This document shows, piece after piece, positions 42,522 to 50,873 of a stretch of DNA of 64,000 nt. Under the pieces are notes generated by a model, which did not search any database, was not told the origin of the DNA, and was given only the letters and a program-made list of their open reading frames with translations. The first letter of the stretch is position 1, and the number at the start of each line of letters is the position of its first letter. Source of the DNA: Planctomycetota bacterium (GTDB lineage Bacteria; Planctomycetota; UBA8742; UBA2392); the NCBI GenBank assembly GCA_019636195.1, contig JAHBYA010000016.1:40413-104412 (forward strand), given 5' to 3'. The translations under genes and the position numbers were made by a program.

Positions 42522-43468
42522 GCGCGCAGCTCCGGAACGCCCATTCCCGCACCCAGCGCAGCCATCGCAATGATTCGCGCCTTGTGACCGGGCACGCCGG
42601 GCGCAAAGACCAGCCCCATGTCGCGCAGGCGCGCGCCGCCGCCCTCGTAGCCGTAAGTCGCGCTGACGCGCCCGCCCCAGCAGCGTGAGGTCAGCACAAC
42701 CAGCACACCGTCGTTGAGGGCGCGCTCAGCGGCGCTCGCCATCGGCGGCGGCAGATTGCCGCGGCCCATCGCCTCAATCACCAGGCCCTTGTCGCCGCGT
42801 GCCACACAATGGTCGATCAGGCCGCCGTCGTCGCCGGCGCTGGCGACCACCAACCCCACACGGGTTTCCAGCCGCTCGCCGACCAGTGACTTGCGCGCAG
42901 CCGGCATGCGGTGAAGGCGCAAGTCATCACCATCGAACATGCCCAACGGGCCGACGTCGGGCGATTGAAATGTGTCCAGCGCATCGGTGTAGGTCTTCGT
43001 GACCTCGCTGGCGGCAAAGACCGTGCTGTTCATGACGACGATGACGCCGCGGCCTATCGCGCGCGGGTCGGCAGCAACCCGGCAGCCCTGGTACAGGTTG
43101 ATCGGGCCGTCCCACGAAAGCTGGCTGCTCGTGCGCATGGCCCCGACCAGCACGACCGGCTTGTCGCCGGTGTGGCGCAGGTCAAGCAGGCCGGCGGTCT
43201 CTTCCAGCGTGTCGGTGCCGTGCGTGATGACAACGCCATCGTGCGTTGCCAGTGCGGCTTGCACCTGCTTGCTGAGTTCCCACATGCGGGCGGGCGTCAT
43301 GTGCGGGCCGGGAAGCTGGCCAAAGTCGTGCACGTCCACCTGGCAGAAGCGCTCAAGGCCCGGCACGTCGCGCAACAGTTCGTCACCGGAAAGCACAGGC
43401 ACAGCGCCCTGCGGCGTGTCGCGCATGCTGATGGTGCCGCCGGTAAAAATGAGCTGCAGCCGGGTCAT
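42509..43468 (-). CDS. L-asparaginase family protein
   Basis: Hydrolyses Asn to Asp and ammonia; type I/II asparaginase family, 319 residues from ATG 43468. Active-site Thr motifs are intact: 'LIFTGGTISMRDTPQGAV' and 'VVITHGTDTLEETAGLLDL'. 'SWDGPINLYQGCRVAADP' and 'ASAGDDGGLIDH' follow. The frame is open upstream but the N-terminal catalytic Thr motif fixes the start. No signal peptide is visible, suggesting a cytoplasmic enzyme. The gene begins the asparaginase-coaB-FAH-DHH minus-strand run. Confidence 0.9.
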   Translation of the reverse strand: MTRLQLIFTGGTISMRDTPQGAVPVLSGDELLRDVPGLERFCQVDVHDFGQLPGPHMTPARMWELSKQVQAALATHDGVVITHGTDTLEETAGLLDLRHTGDKPVVLVGAMRTSSQLSWDGPINLYQGCRVAADPRAIGRGVIVVMNSTVFAASEVTKTYTDALDTFQSPDVGPLGMFDGDDLRLHRMPAARKSLVGERLETRVGLVVASAGDDGGLIDHCVARGDKGLVIEAMGRGNLPPPMASAAERALNDGVLVVLTSRCWGGRVSATYGYEGGGARLRDMGLVFAPGVPGHKARIIAMAALGAGMGVPELRAWLS

Positions 43469-43619
43469 GGTGCGCAATCTATGTCGGCCCGCGACGGCGG
43501 CAACTGCGCACAGGCCGCGAATCTGCACGAATCTTTCCCCTTCCGTTCGCCCTTTCAGCGCAGATTCGTGATTTGCCTTCATGGCGGCTGGAAATAGCGT
43601 GTACCGCCAGAGGTTGCCC

Positions 43620-44651
43620 ATGCACGCCATTTCCGACTTTCGCAGCGACACCGTTACCCTGCCCACGCCCGAAATGCGCGAAGCCATGGCCCGCGCCGAG
43701 CTCGGCGACGATGTGCTGGGCACTGAGCCCACGGTCAACCGGCTTGAAGCCATGACCGCCGACCTGCTGGGCAAGCCGGCCGCGCTGTTCGTGCCCAGCG
43801 GCACCATGAGCAACCAGATCGCGATTGCCCTGCACGCCGCCAACGGCGAAGAAGTGATCTGCGAATACGGCGCCCACACCTACAACAACGAAAGCGGCGC
43901 GCTGGCGCTGATCGCCCGCGCGCAAGTGCGCCCCGTGCAAGGCAAAGGCGGAGTCATGGACCCCGCCGAAGTTGAAAAGCTGATCCGGCCCAAGAACATC
44001 CATAACCCGCGCACAGCCGTGATCTCTGTCGAAAACACGCACAACGCCGCCGGCGGCACGATTGTGCCGCTGGCGAACATCCGCACGTTGCATGAGGTTG
44101 CGCGGCGGCATCGCACGGCCTATCACCTTGACGGCGCGCGGCTGTGGAATGCGCACGTGGCGACCGGCGTGCCGTTGAAGGACTGGTGCACGCCCTTTGA
44201 CACGGTCAGCGTGTGCCTTAGCAAAGGGTTGTGCTCGCCGGTGGGCAGCGTGCTGGTCGGTTCGCGCGAGCTGATTGAGCGCGGCCGCTACATGCGCAAG
44301 CAGCTCGGCGGCGGCATGCGCCAGAGCGGCCTGTTGGCGGCCTGCGGGATTGTCAGCATCACGCGCATGATTGACCGGCTTGCGCAGGATCACATGCGCG
44401 CGCGCGCACTGGCGGAAGGCCTTGCCAAACTTCCCGGCGTCCAACTTGACCTGTCAACAGTGCAGACCAACATCCTGTACTTCGCCGTTCCAGGCCGCGA
44501 GAGCGAGTTCGACGGGTGGCTCAAACGTCTGGAAGATCAGAAGGTGCTGGCGATGTACCTCGGCAGCCGCTGGCGGCTGGTGACCCACAACGACGTGGAT
44601 GACGAAGACGTCGCCCGCGCACTCAAGGCGTGGCAGTCGATCCTGGGCTGA
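43620..44651 (+). CDS. Low-specificity threonine aldolase
   Basis: PLP enzyme that cleaves threonine or allo-threonine to glycine and acetaldehyde; 343 residues. 'DFRSDTVTLPTPEMREAMA' is the family start, 'FVPSGTMSNQIAI' binds the cofactor phosphate, 'HLDGARLWNAHVATG' holds the Asp facing the pyridine N, and 'VSVCLSKGLCSPVGSVLVGS' has the Schiff-base Lys. ATG 43620 has AGAGG upstream. It is divergent from the asparaginase gene. Confidence 0.94.
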   Translation: MHAISDFRSDTVTLPTPEMREAMARAELGDDVLGTEPTVNRLEAMTADLLGKPAALFVPSGTMSNQIAIALHAANGEEVICEYGAHTYNNESGALALIARAQVRPVQGKGGVMDPAEVEKLIRPKNIHNPRTAVISVENTHNAAGGTIVPLANIRTLHEVARRHRTAYHLDGARLWNAHVATGVPLKDWCTPFDTVSVCLSKGLCSPVGSVLVGSRELIERGRYMRKQLGGGMRQSGLLAACGIVSITRMIDRLAQDHMRARALAEGLAKLPGVQLDLSTVQTNILYFAVPGRESEFDGWLKRLEDQKVLAMYLGSRWRLVTHNDVDDEDVARALKAWQSILG

Positions 44652-44713
44652 GGGCTGGGCTGGACGCGCGCTTTGTGCTTGCGCAGCCCGCGCGTTTGCC
44701 CCATGCTTTGGAC

Positions 44714-44869
44714 ATGATTGAAGTCTGGGACTGGATCACGGGCCATGCCATTGAAATCGTCGGCGGGATCATGCTGATCCTGATTGCCGCTGCAATCTAT
44801 GTCGTCGTAGCCAAGACCGACAAGCACCACAAAGTCCAGACCGACAGCAACGATCCCGGCGGGGAGTAG
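44714..44869 (+). CDS. Small single-pass membrane protein
   Basis: 51 residues: a short N-terminus 'MIEVWDWITGHAIEIVGGIM' leads into one hydrophobic helix (to about residue 34), then a polar tail ending 'DSNDPGGE'. It starts 62 nt after the threonine aldolase gene. I do not recognise it; the helix-plus-tail shape is shared with the protein at 35586-35711. Confidence 0.45.
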   Translation: MIEVWDWITGHAIEIVGGIMLILIAAAIYVVVAKTDKHHKVQTDSNDPGGE

Positions 44870-44878
44870 CCGGCGCGT

Positions 44879-45736
44879 TCAATGCGAGGCGCGCATGCGC
44901 AGTCGGTTCAGCACACTGCTTTCCGGCGCCGGCAGTTCAAAGTACTGGTGTTCTGCGGCCACATTCTCGAAGTCAAGGATGCGCTGATAGACGCTGTTGT
45001 TGAGCAGCGCGACACTGCCAAGCCCCAGCGCCTTGCGGGTTTCTGCGGTGTCGGGATTGTTCATCACGCGCACCAGCGCGTTCTGCAGTTTGCGCGAAAA
45101 CACCCTGCCGTAGCGATTGCTGGTGACGTACGGCGGCGCGGGTGCAGCCGGCGTGTTCGCGATGATCCGCAGGCCATCGGTGAAACCGGGCCGGTGCAGA
45201 TTCAGCAGGCCCCAGGTCACGCAGTCGATGCAGGCCACGTCGCTTTCGCCGCGCTGGAGCCGTTCAATGCTGCTGACGTGGGCGCCGCTTTCAGTGACCT
45301 CGCCGAAGAAGCGGCCGTCGCGGCACAACGGCGCGATCATTGCGCGCAGCGCGTTGGTGCCGCTGTGCGACGAGACGTTGTTGATTACCGCACGCGTGCC
45401 GCGCAGGTCAGGCAACTCGCGGGCGGGGCTGTCGTAGCGCACGACCACATAGCTGGAGTAGTAGTGCGCGCTGCAGCCGGCAAACAGGAAGCAGGGCGCG
45501 GCAATCGCCTTGAGAAAGCGGCCTGCATCCAGCGCGATGTCATAGCCGCAGGCCTGCGTAAACATCAGCGAGGGATGAATCCACTGATCTTCGTGGTGCA
45601 GGTCGCGCTCAAGGCTGTCGGGCACATAGTTGACGCCGTCAGCCCGAAGCTGGTCAGAGATCGCACGCCAAAAACTGTCCGTAAAACGCCGGATCTCGGG
45701 CAGGTCGTACCAGGGCATGCTGGCAATCGCCATCAA
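44879..45736 (-). CDS. PhnD-like phosphate/phosphonate-binding protein, no signal peptide
   Basis: 285-residue protein of the periplasmic-binding PhnD/DUF3834-like fold. Landmarks are 'VNYVPDSLERDLHHEDQWIH', 'SYVVVRYDSPARELPDLRGT', 'HSGTNALRAMIAPLC' and 'DVACIDCVTWGLLNL'. These match phosphonate-binding proteins, which normally carry a signal peptide; none is visible here, and no ABC permease is nearby. So it may be cytoplasmic or the start may be misplaced. It ends convergent to the small membrane gene. Confidence 0.75.
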   Translation of the reverse strand: MMAIASMPWYDLPEIRRFTDSFWRAISDQLRADGVNYVPDSLERDLHHEDQWIHPSLMFTQACGYDIALDAGRFLKAIAAPCFLFAGCSAHYYSSYVVVRYDSPARELPDLRGTRAVINNVSSHSGTNALRAMIAPLCRDGRFFGEVTESGAHVSSIERLQRGESDVACIDCVTWGLLNLHRPGFTDGLRIIANTPAAPAPPYVTSNRYGRVFSRKLQNALVRVMNNPDTAETRKALGLGSVALLNNSVYQRILDFENVAAEHQYFELPAPESSVLNRLRMRASH

Positions 45737-45789
45737 GTATGGGTGGGACTTCAGCAGCGCCAGTTACACGCAAAGGGGTCGAAATGAAA

Positions 45790-45813
45790 GATGGGATCCA
45801 TTCGGATCCCATC
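45790..45813 (-). terminator. Intrinsic terminator after groEL
   Basis: Perfect stem GATGGGATCC/GGATCCCATC with loop ATTC; the minus strand continues TTTCATTTC, just after the groEL stop codon. Confidence 0.8.
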
Positions 45814-45839
45814 TTCCAACTCCAGTGAGTTGCCGGGCC

Positions 45840-47504
45840 TTACATCATACCCATGCCGCCCATTCCACCCATGCCGCCCATTCCACCCATGCCGCCGCCC
45901 GGCATGGCAGGCGCCTTTTCCTTCTTCTCGGGGATTTCGCTGATCGCGACGTTGGTGGTCAGCAACAATGTCGCCACGCTGCCCGCGTTTTGAAGCGCCG
46001 TGATCGTGACCTTGGCGGGGTCAACCACGCCGGCCTTGATCATGTCTTCGTACACCTCGGTCTGCGCGTTGTAGCCGTGGTTGAAGTCCTTGCTCTCCAG
46101 AATCTTCATCGCCACCACGCTGCCGTCCAGGCCGGCGTTAGCCGCGATCTGCCGCACCGGGGCACTCAGCGCACGGCGCACGATGCTGATGCCGATCTTT
46201 TCGTCGCTGGTGCCGTCCAGCTTGTCCAGCCCATCGGCCAGGCGCAGCAGGGCCACGCCGCCGCCGGGCAGAATGCCGCTTTCGACGGCTGCGCGGGTGG
46301 CGTGCAGGGCGTCTTCAACGCGGGCCTTCTTCTCCTTCATTTCGACTTCGGTGGCCGCGCCGACCTTGAGCTTGGCGACGCCGCCGGCCAGCTTGGCCAC
46401 GCGTTCTTGCAGTTTTTCGCGGTCGTAGTCGCTGGTGGTGCGCTCAATCTCGCGGTTGAGCTGGTCAATGCGCGCCTTGATGTCGGCGGCTTTGCCCGCG
46501 CCTTCAATGATGGTGGTCGTTTCCTTTTCAATCACGATGCGCTTGGCGCGCCCGAGCATGTCAACGCCCACGGTCTCAAGGCTCATGCCCGTGTCTTCGC
46601 TGATCAGCTTGCCTCCGGTCAACACGGCAATGTCTTCCAGCATGGCTTTGCGGCGGTCGCCAAAGCCCGGCGCCTTGACGGCCACGCACTTCAGCACGCC
46701 GTGCAGGCGGTTGACGACCAGCGTCGCCAGCGCCTCGCCCTCAAAGTCTTCGGCAATGAAGACCACGGGCTTTTGCGCGCGGGCAAGCTGCTCAAGCAAC
46801 TGCATCAGGTCCTTGATGCTGGTGAGCTTCTTGTCGTACAGAAAGATGTAGGCGTCGTCGTACTCGGCGCGCATGTTGGCGCGGTCAGTCACGAAGTGCG
46901 GGCTGACGTAGCCCTTGTCGAACTGCATGCCCTCGACCCATTCAACTTCGGTCTCAAGGCCTTTGCCTTCTTCGACTGTGATGACGCCGTCTTTGCCGAC
47001 CTTGTCCATGGCTTCGGCGAGCATCTTGCCGATTTCCTTGTCGCCGTTGGCGGCAATGGTGCCGACCTGGGCGACTTCAGCGCTGGTGCTGATGGCCTTG
47101 CTTTTCTTGTTAAGCTGCTCGCTCAGCCAGTGGATTGCCTTGTTGATGCCGTCGCGCACGCCGATGGGGTTGGCGCCGGCGGCCACGTTTTTCAGGCCTT
47201 CGTCAACGATCGCTTCGGCCAGCACTGTCGCCGTGGTGGTGCCGTCGCCGGCCTTGTCGCTGGTCTGGGACGCCACCTGCTTGACGATTTGCGCCCCCAT
47301 GTTTTCCCAGGGATCCTTGAACTCGATTTCCTTGGCGACCGTCACGCCGTCTTTGGTGACGGTGGGTGCGCCGTAGGATTTCTCAATCACGACGTTGCGG
47401 CCGCGGGGCCCAAGCGTGGCCTTGACCGCGCGGGCCAGGTTGCGCACGCCGTCACGAATGCGCTCGCGCGCGTCCTGTTCGAATACGATCTGTTTGGCTG
47501 CCAT
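45840..47504 (-). CDS. groL: Chaperonin GroEL
   Basis: 60-kDa chaperonin, 554 residues, folds proteins with GroES in an ATP-driven double ring. '[20 protein letters not shown]', '[14 protein letters not shown]' (nucleotide site) and 'GIVPGGG'-like '[13 protein letters not shown]' are present, with the C-terminal Gly-Met repeats ([11 protein letters not shown]). It lies last in an operon after groES and two other genes. A palindromic repeat sits in the groES-groEL gap. Confidence 0.98.
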   Translation of the reverse strand: MAAKQIVFEQDARERIRDGVRNLARAVKATLGPRGRNVVIEKSYGAPTVTKDGVTVAKEIEFKDPWENMGAQIVKQVASQTSDKAGDGTTTATVLAEAIVDEGLKNVAAGANPIGVRDGINKAIHWLSEQLNKKSKAISTSAEVAQVGTIAANGDKEIGKMLAEAMDKVGKDGVITVEEGKGLETEVEWVEGMQFDKGYVSPHFVTDRANMRAEYDDAYIFLYDKKLTSIKDLMQLLEQLARAQKPVVFIAEDFEGEALATLVVNRLHGVLKCVAVKAPGFGDRRKAMLEDIAVLTGGKLISEDTGMSLETVGVDMLGRAKRIVIEKETTTIIEGAGKAADIKARIDQLNREIERTTSDYDREKLQERVAKLAGGVAKLKVGAATEVEMKEKKARVEDALHATRAAVESGILPGGGVALLRLADGLDKLDGTSDEKIGISIVRRALSAPVRQIAANAGLDGSVVAMKILESKDFNHGYNAQTEVYEDMIKAGVVDPAKVTITALQNAGSVATLLLTTNVAISEIPEKKEKAPAMPGGGMGGMGGMGGMGGMGMM

Positions 47505-47530
47505 GTCTCGATCCTCGTGGGTTGTTTGTG

Positions 47531-47590
47531 CCGGGTCCCGCGTCCCGCGTGCCGTGTCCGTTGACGCGGGACACGGGACTTGCGACCCGA
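47531..47590. repeat. Inverted repeat between groES and groEL (CCCGCGTCCCGCGT type)
   Basis: CCGGGTCCCGCGTCCCGCGT (47531-47550) faces ACGCGGGACACGGGACT (47564-47580). The long imperfect hairpin in the 93-nt groES-groEL gap may stabilise or uncouple the mRNA. Its wording resembles dispersed intergenic repeats elsewhere. Confidence 0.6.
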
Positions 47591-47597
47591 GACGTGC

Positions 47598-47891
47598 TTA
47601 CTCGATTACCGCGAGGATTTCTTCCTCGCTCATCAGGATGTAGTCCTTGCCGTCGATCTTGACGTCCGTGCCCGCGTAGCTCTTGAACAGCACGCGGTTG
47701 CCGGCCTTGACCTGGAACGGGATGCGCTCGCCGTTTTCGGCAAAGCGGCCGTCGCCGACTGCCACAACCTTGCCCTCTTTGGGCTTTTCCTTGCTGCTGT
47801 CGGGCAGAATGATGCCGCCCTTGGTCTTGTCTTCAGCCTTGGCGCGCTCGATCAGCACCTTGTCGTTCAGTGGACGTACCTTCGTTGCCAT
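47598..47891 (-). CDS. groS: Co-chaperonin GroES
   Basis: 97-residue heptameric lid for GroEL. 'VRPLNDKVLIERAKAEDKT', 'GGIILPDSSKEKPKEG', 'GNRVLFKSYAGTDVKIDGKD' and 'YILMSEEEILAVI' match GroES throughout, including the mobile loop. It is third in the operon, 15 nt after the gene at 47907. No CIRCE element was found upstream of the operon. Confidence 0.97.
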   Translation of the reverse strand: MATKVRPLNDKVLIERAKAEDKTKGGIILPDSSKEKPKEGKVVAVGDGRFAENGERIPFQVKAGNRVLFKSYAGTDVKIDGKDYILMSEEEILAVIE

Positions 47892-47906
47892 GTCTTTCTC
47901 TCCGCG

Positions 47907-48287
47907 TCAGTTCAGGAACTGTTGATCCATTCGTTCAAACAGGCCGGGGTTGTACGCGCCCGCCTGGTCAAGATCGTTCTGGGTGATGCCGGTGCCGACA
48001 ATCAGCTCAGGCAGCGGCGGCACAAGGCCCTTCTCAGCCATCTGCTTCAACAACATCAGCCCCGTGATCAGCGGCTGGTGGCTGCCCTCCAGCGCCAAAG
48101 ACTTGAGCTGCGTCAGCGTTGCCAGCAGTGGATCGCCCTGGCCGCCATCGACGTTGGCCTGGAACATCTCCATCGCGATCTTCACCGGGTCCGGGCCTTC
48201 AACCACCGGCACGGCGAACTTGAAGATGCCCATCGGCGTCTGGATGACGACGTAGCGCAATTCAGGTTTGTGCGTCATGCGGTTCAT
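47907..48287 (-). CDS. Hypothetical protein in the groESL operon
   Basis: 126 residues, not recognised. No signal or membrane segment. It begins 'MNRMTHKPELRYVVIQTPMG' and reads as a small globular protein with 'LTQLKSLALEGSHQPLITG' and a helical middle. It overlaps the response regulator gene by 1 bp (TGATG) and precedes groES by 15 nt, so it is co-transcribed with both. Co-transcription suggests a stress-related or chaperone-adaptor role, but nothing in the sequence shows it. Confidence 0.6.
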   Translation of the reverse strand: MNRMTHKPELRYVVIQTPMGIFKFAVPVVEGPDPVKIAMEMFQANVDGGQGDPLLATLTQLKSLALEGSHQPLITGLMLLKQMAEKGLVPPLPELIVGTGITQNDLDQAGAYNPGLFERMDQQFLN

Positions 48288-48655
48288 CAGTTTGCGATTG
48301 CGCGCCTTACCAGATCCCGGAACATCGCTACTTCAAACGGCTTTCGCAGCAGACGCAGCGGGTTCAGCCGCAGCGCCATCTCAATCAACTCTTCACTTGC
48401 TTCGGCTGTCATGAAAATACAGCCGACTTTCTTCACTTCCTCACTGGCTGTGCTGTACACCGTCACGCCGGTCATGTCCGGCAGATTCAGGTCCAGCACC
48501 AGCAGGTCGAACCTGACCTGCCTGATCAAACGGATCGCCTCATCGCCGCGGCCCGCCTGTTGTGTGTCAACGCCTTCATCCTCAAGCACGGTTGCAAGCG
48601 TGCTGCGGAACGGAATGTTGTCGTCCACAAGCAAAACATTGCGTTGCAGTGCCAT
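48287..48655 (-). CDS. Single-domain response regulator (CheY-like)
   Basis: 122-residue receiver domain. Acidic pocket Asp11-Asp12 ('LLVDDN'), phosphoacceptor Asp55 ('FDLLVLDLNLPDMTG'), Thr83 and Lys105 ('RKPF') are all present, so it should be phosphorylatable. No output domain. It heads an unusual operon: response regulator, unknown, groES, groEL. A sigma70-type promoter is at 48727-48756. Confidence 0.92.
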   Translation of the reverse strand: MALQRNVLLVDDNIPFRSTLATVLEDEGVDTQQAGRGDEAIRLIRQVRFDLLVLDLNLPDMTGVTVYSTASEEVKKVGCIFMTAEASEELIEMALRLNPLRLLRKPFEVAMFRDLVRRAIAN

Positions 48656-48726
48656 GGCATCGCCCTAGTGCAAAGGCAATGCCAGTGAAGCGCCTAGCTG
48701 GCCATAGCATCTAAGTCTTGTTCTGT

Positions 48727-48756
48727 TGGATAGTTACATAACTTGCTTTGTGTCAA
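48727..48756 (-). promoter_or_regulatory. Promoter of the regulator-groESL operon
   Basis: On the minus strand: perfect -35 TTGACA (complement of 48751-48756), 18-bp spacer, -10 TATCCA (complement of 48727-48732). Start would be about 65 bp before the response regulator ATG. Confidence 0.6.
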
Positions 48757-48834
48757 ATCGCTGTCGCATTGACAGCCAAAACAGCAGCCGATTGCCCAAG
48801 TGCCATTAAGGCAGACACCTGCTATCGTGATCGC

Positions 48835-49155
48835 ATGAAGCTGGTTGTCGCTGTGATCAAGCCCTTCAAGCTGGACGCGTGCCTGCGCGCGCTGGCAGAC
48901 GCAGGCGTCACCGACGTGATTCACAGTGAGGCGCGCGGCTACGGCCGCCAGAAGACGCACCTTCAGGATTACCACGACGACCGCTTTGCCGTGGCGTTTC
49001 TGCCCAAAGTGCGCGTCGAGTTTTCCGTGGCGCCCGAACAAGTGAAGCGCGCCATTGAGGCTGTGCTTGGCGCGTGCCGCACCGGCCGCCAGGGCGACGG
49101 CAAAATCTGGGTGCTTGATGCCAGGGTCGCGCAGGCGCAAGCTGTGGGCGCATGA
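48835..49155 (+). CDS. PII-like nitrogen regulatory protein (T-loop Tyr51 absent)
   Basis: 106-residue PII-family protein. 'MKLVVAVIKPFKLDACLRAL', 'FLPKVRVEFSV' and the B-loop-like 'TGRQGDGKIWVLD' match GlnB/GlnK. The T-loop reads 'GYGRQKTHLQDYHDDRF': Tyr46 is present but the uridylylation Tyr51 is Phe. So it should not be controlled by GlnD uridylylation. ATG 48835 was chosen; the gene overlaps the next by 4 bp. No amtB or glnA is nearby, so its target is unclear. Confidence 0.85.
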   Translation: MKLVVAVIKPFKLDACLRALADAGVTDVIHSEARGYGRQKTHLQDYHDDRFAVAFLPKVRVEFSVAPEQVKRAIEAVLGACRTGRQGDGKIWVLDARVAQAQAVGA

Positions 49156-49745
49156 CCGCCACGGTAAGGCCGACTACCTTTCGCTTCTGGACGCTGGCCA
49201 ACGTGTTCACGTTTGCGCGGTTTGCGTTTGCGCCGGTGTGCGCGGTGCTGTTCTTACAGCAGACCTGGTGGGGCGTGTGGGTGGCCGGCTGGCTTGGCGG
49301 GCTGGCAATGTTTACGGATTTCTGCGACGGCTACTTCGCGCGGCGCCAGCAGCAAGTAAGCGATCTTGGCAAAATCTTCGACCCGCTGGCGGACGCGGTG
49401 TTTTTCATCATGGTGTGGACGGCGCTTGGCATTGCGGGGGCGTACCCGGTGTGGTTCGCGCTTCCGTTCATCGCCCGCGAACTGGTGCAGCATGTGTATC
49501 TGCGCCCAAGCGCAATGGCGCGCGGCGTGGTTCTGGGCGCCAACGTGTGGGGCAAGATCAAGACCGTGGTGCAGACGCTGGTGCTGATTGCGATTTGCTG
49601 GATCGAGTTCGGGATTGACTACTACCCTGAGTACACGCGACTTGGACGCTACGCCAATCTTGGCTTGATCAGCCTGACGGCGCTGGTCAGCGTGGCCAGC
49701 ATCGCGCCGTACTTCGGGGCCTTGCGCCGCGCGCAACGGGCGTGA
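49152..49745 (+). CDS. CDP-alcohol phosphatidyltransferase family protein (PgsA-like)
   Basis: Membrane enzyme of 197 residues that transfers a phosphatidyl group from CDP-diacylglycerol to an alcohol. The family motif D-G-x2-A-R-x8-G-x3-D-x3-D is seen as 'FCDGYFARRQQQVSDLGKIF' and 'DPLAD'. About five or six hydrophobic helices surround it. The usual product would be phosphatidylglycerophosphate, the precursor of the cardiolipin made by the enzyme at 28383, but other alcohols are possible. It overlaps the PII-like gene by 4 bp. Confidence 0.85.
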   Translation: MTATVRPTTFRFWTLANVFTFARFAFAPVCAVLFLQQTWWGVWVAGWLGGLAMFTDFCDGYFARRQQQVSDLGKIFDPLADAVFFIMVWTALGIAGAYPVWFALPFIARELVQHVYLRPSAMARGVVLGANVWGKIKTVVQTLVLIAICWIEFGIDYYPEYTRLGRYANLGLISLTALVSVASIAPYFGALRRAQRA

Positions 49746-49755
49746 CACTGGCGCC

Positions 49756-50763
49756 ATGACGCGCTATTCGCGACAGGAGTTGTTTGCACCCATCGGCCTG
49801 CAGGGGCAGGCGCGCTTGCGGCAGCAGCGAGTGCTGCTGGTCGGCTGCGGCGCACTGGGCACGCACCTAGCCGAGTTCTGCGTGCGCGCGGGCGTGGGTC
49901 AGTTGATCATCGTTGACCGCGATTTCGTTGAGCCAAGCAACCTGCAACGCCAATGCCTGTTCACAGAAAGCGACGCCGCAAACGCCACGCCCAAGGCCGA
50001 AGCCGCGCGCAAGGCCCTGGCCGGCGTCAACAGCGACGTGACGATCACGGCCCATGTGGCCGACTTCACCTGGCGCAACGCGGCAAGGCTGGCGAACGGC
50101 GCAACGCTCATCCTGGACGCAACCGACAACTTTGAAACGCGCTTCCTGATCAACGATCTGGCTGTGCAAACGGGCACGCCGTGGGTGTACGCCGCGTGCG
50201 TGGGCGCGCGCGCGACGTGCATGCCGGTGGTCCCCGGCCGCTCGGCGTGCCTGCGCTGCATGCTGGACGATCAACCGGCGGCGGGCGGCGATACATGCGA
50301 CACCGCGGGCATCATCATGCCGGCGGTGCTGCAAGCCGTGGCATGGGCAAGCGTGGTTGCGCTCAAGATCATGACGGGCAATGAGGCTGCACTGTTCAAG
50401 AAACTCTACACCAGCGACCTGTGGACCGGCGAGCGCCAGATACTTGACGCGTCAACCCCACGGGCCGACTGCCCCTGCTGCAGCAGGCGCGAGTTGGACT
50501 GGCTTGCGGGCAGGCGCGCCAGCAGCGCGGCAACCCTGTGCGGCCGCGACAGCGTGCAACTGGCCGCGCCCGAGCGCTTTGACTGGCAGGCCGCGCGCAA
50601 TGCCATTCGCACTGCCGCGCGCATGACAACTGAAAATGAGTACCTGCTGCGCGCTGAAAGCGGCGACCTTACGATCACGCTGTACCGCGACGGCCGCGCC
50701 ATTGTCCACGGCACCGACCAGCCGGCGGCCGCGCGATCACTTTACGCGAGACTGGTGGGCTAA
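49756..50763 (+). CDS. ThiF/MoeB-family adenylyltransferase
   Basis: E1-like enzyme of 335 residues that adenylates the C-terminal Gly of ThiS- or MoaD-type sulfur carriers. 'VLLVGCGALGTHLAEFCVRA' is the nucleotide motif, 'RDFVEPSNLQRQCLF' and 'DATDNFETRFLINDLAV' are typical, and two CxxC pairs ('CLRCMLDD', 'CPCCSR') bind zinc. 'GGDTCDTAGIIMPA' includes the Cys region of the family. The C-terminal about 70 residues, ending 'YRDGRAIVHGTDQPAAARSL', are an extra MoeB-like tail. No thiS or moaD is adjacent. Confidence 0.9.
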   Translation: MTRYSRQELFAPIGLQGQARLRQQRVLLVGCGALGTHLAEFCVRAGVGQLIIVDRDFVEPSNLQRQCLFTESDAANATPKAEAARKALAGVNSDVTITAHVADFTWRNAARLANGATLILDATDNFETRFLINDLAVQTGTPWVYAACVGARATCMPVVPGRSACLRCMLDDQPAAGGDTCDTAGIIMPAVLQAVAWASVVALKIMTGNEAALFKKLYTSDLWTGERQILDASTPRADCPCCSRRELDWLAGRRASSAATLCGRDSVQLAAPERFDWQAARNAIRTAARMTTENEYLLRAESGDLTITLYRDGRAIVHGTDQPAAARSLYARLVG

Positions 50764-50827
50764 CAGAGGCAACGATCATTCCGCCCGGCACGCCTGAGCC
50801 GAGTCGAGCGTGACAAGCCTATGCGCT

Positions 50828-50847
50828 CCCGGCACTGACGTGCCGGG
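50828..50847. repeat. Palindromic stem-loop (CCCGGCAC arms), copy 2
   Basis: CCCGGCAC-TGAC-GTGCCGGG followed by CTG, between convergent ThiF-like and ABC genes; matches the copy at 9693-9712. Confidence 0.6.
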
Positions 50848-50873
50848 CTGCAAGAAGACCCTGCCCGATCTTG

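Noticed and set aside
48656..48834. CIRCE (HrcA) operator for the groESL operon
   Set aside because: No TTAGCACTC-N9-GAGTGCTAA palindrome was found upstream of the operon.
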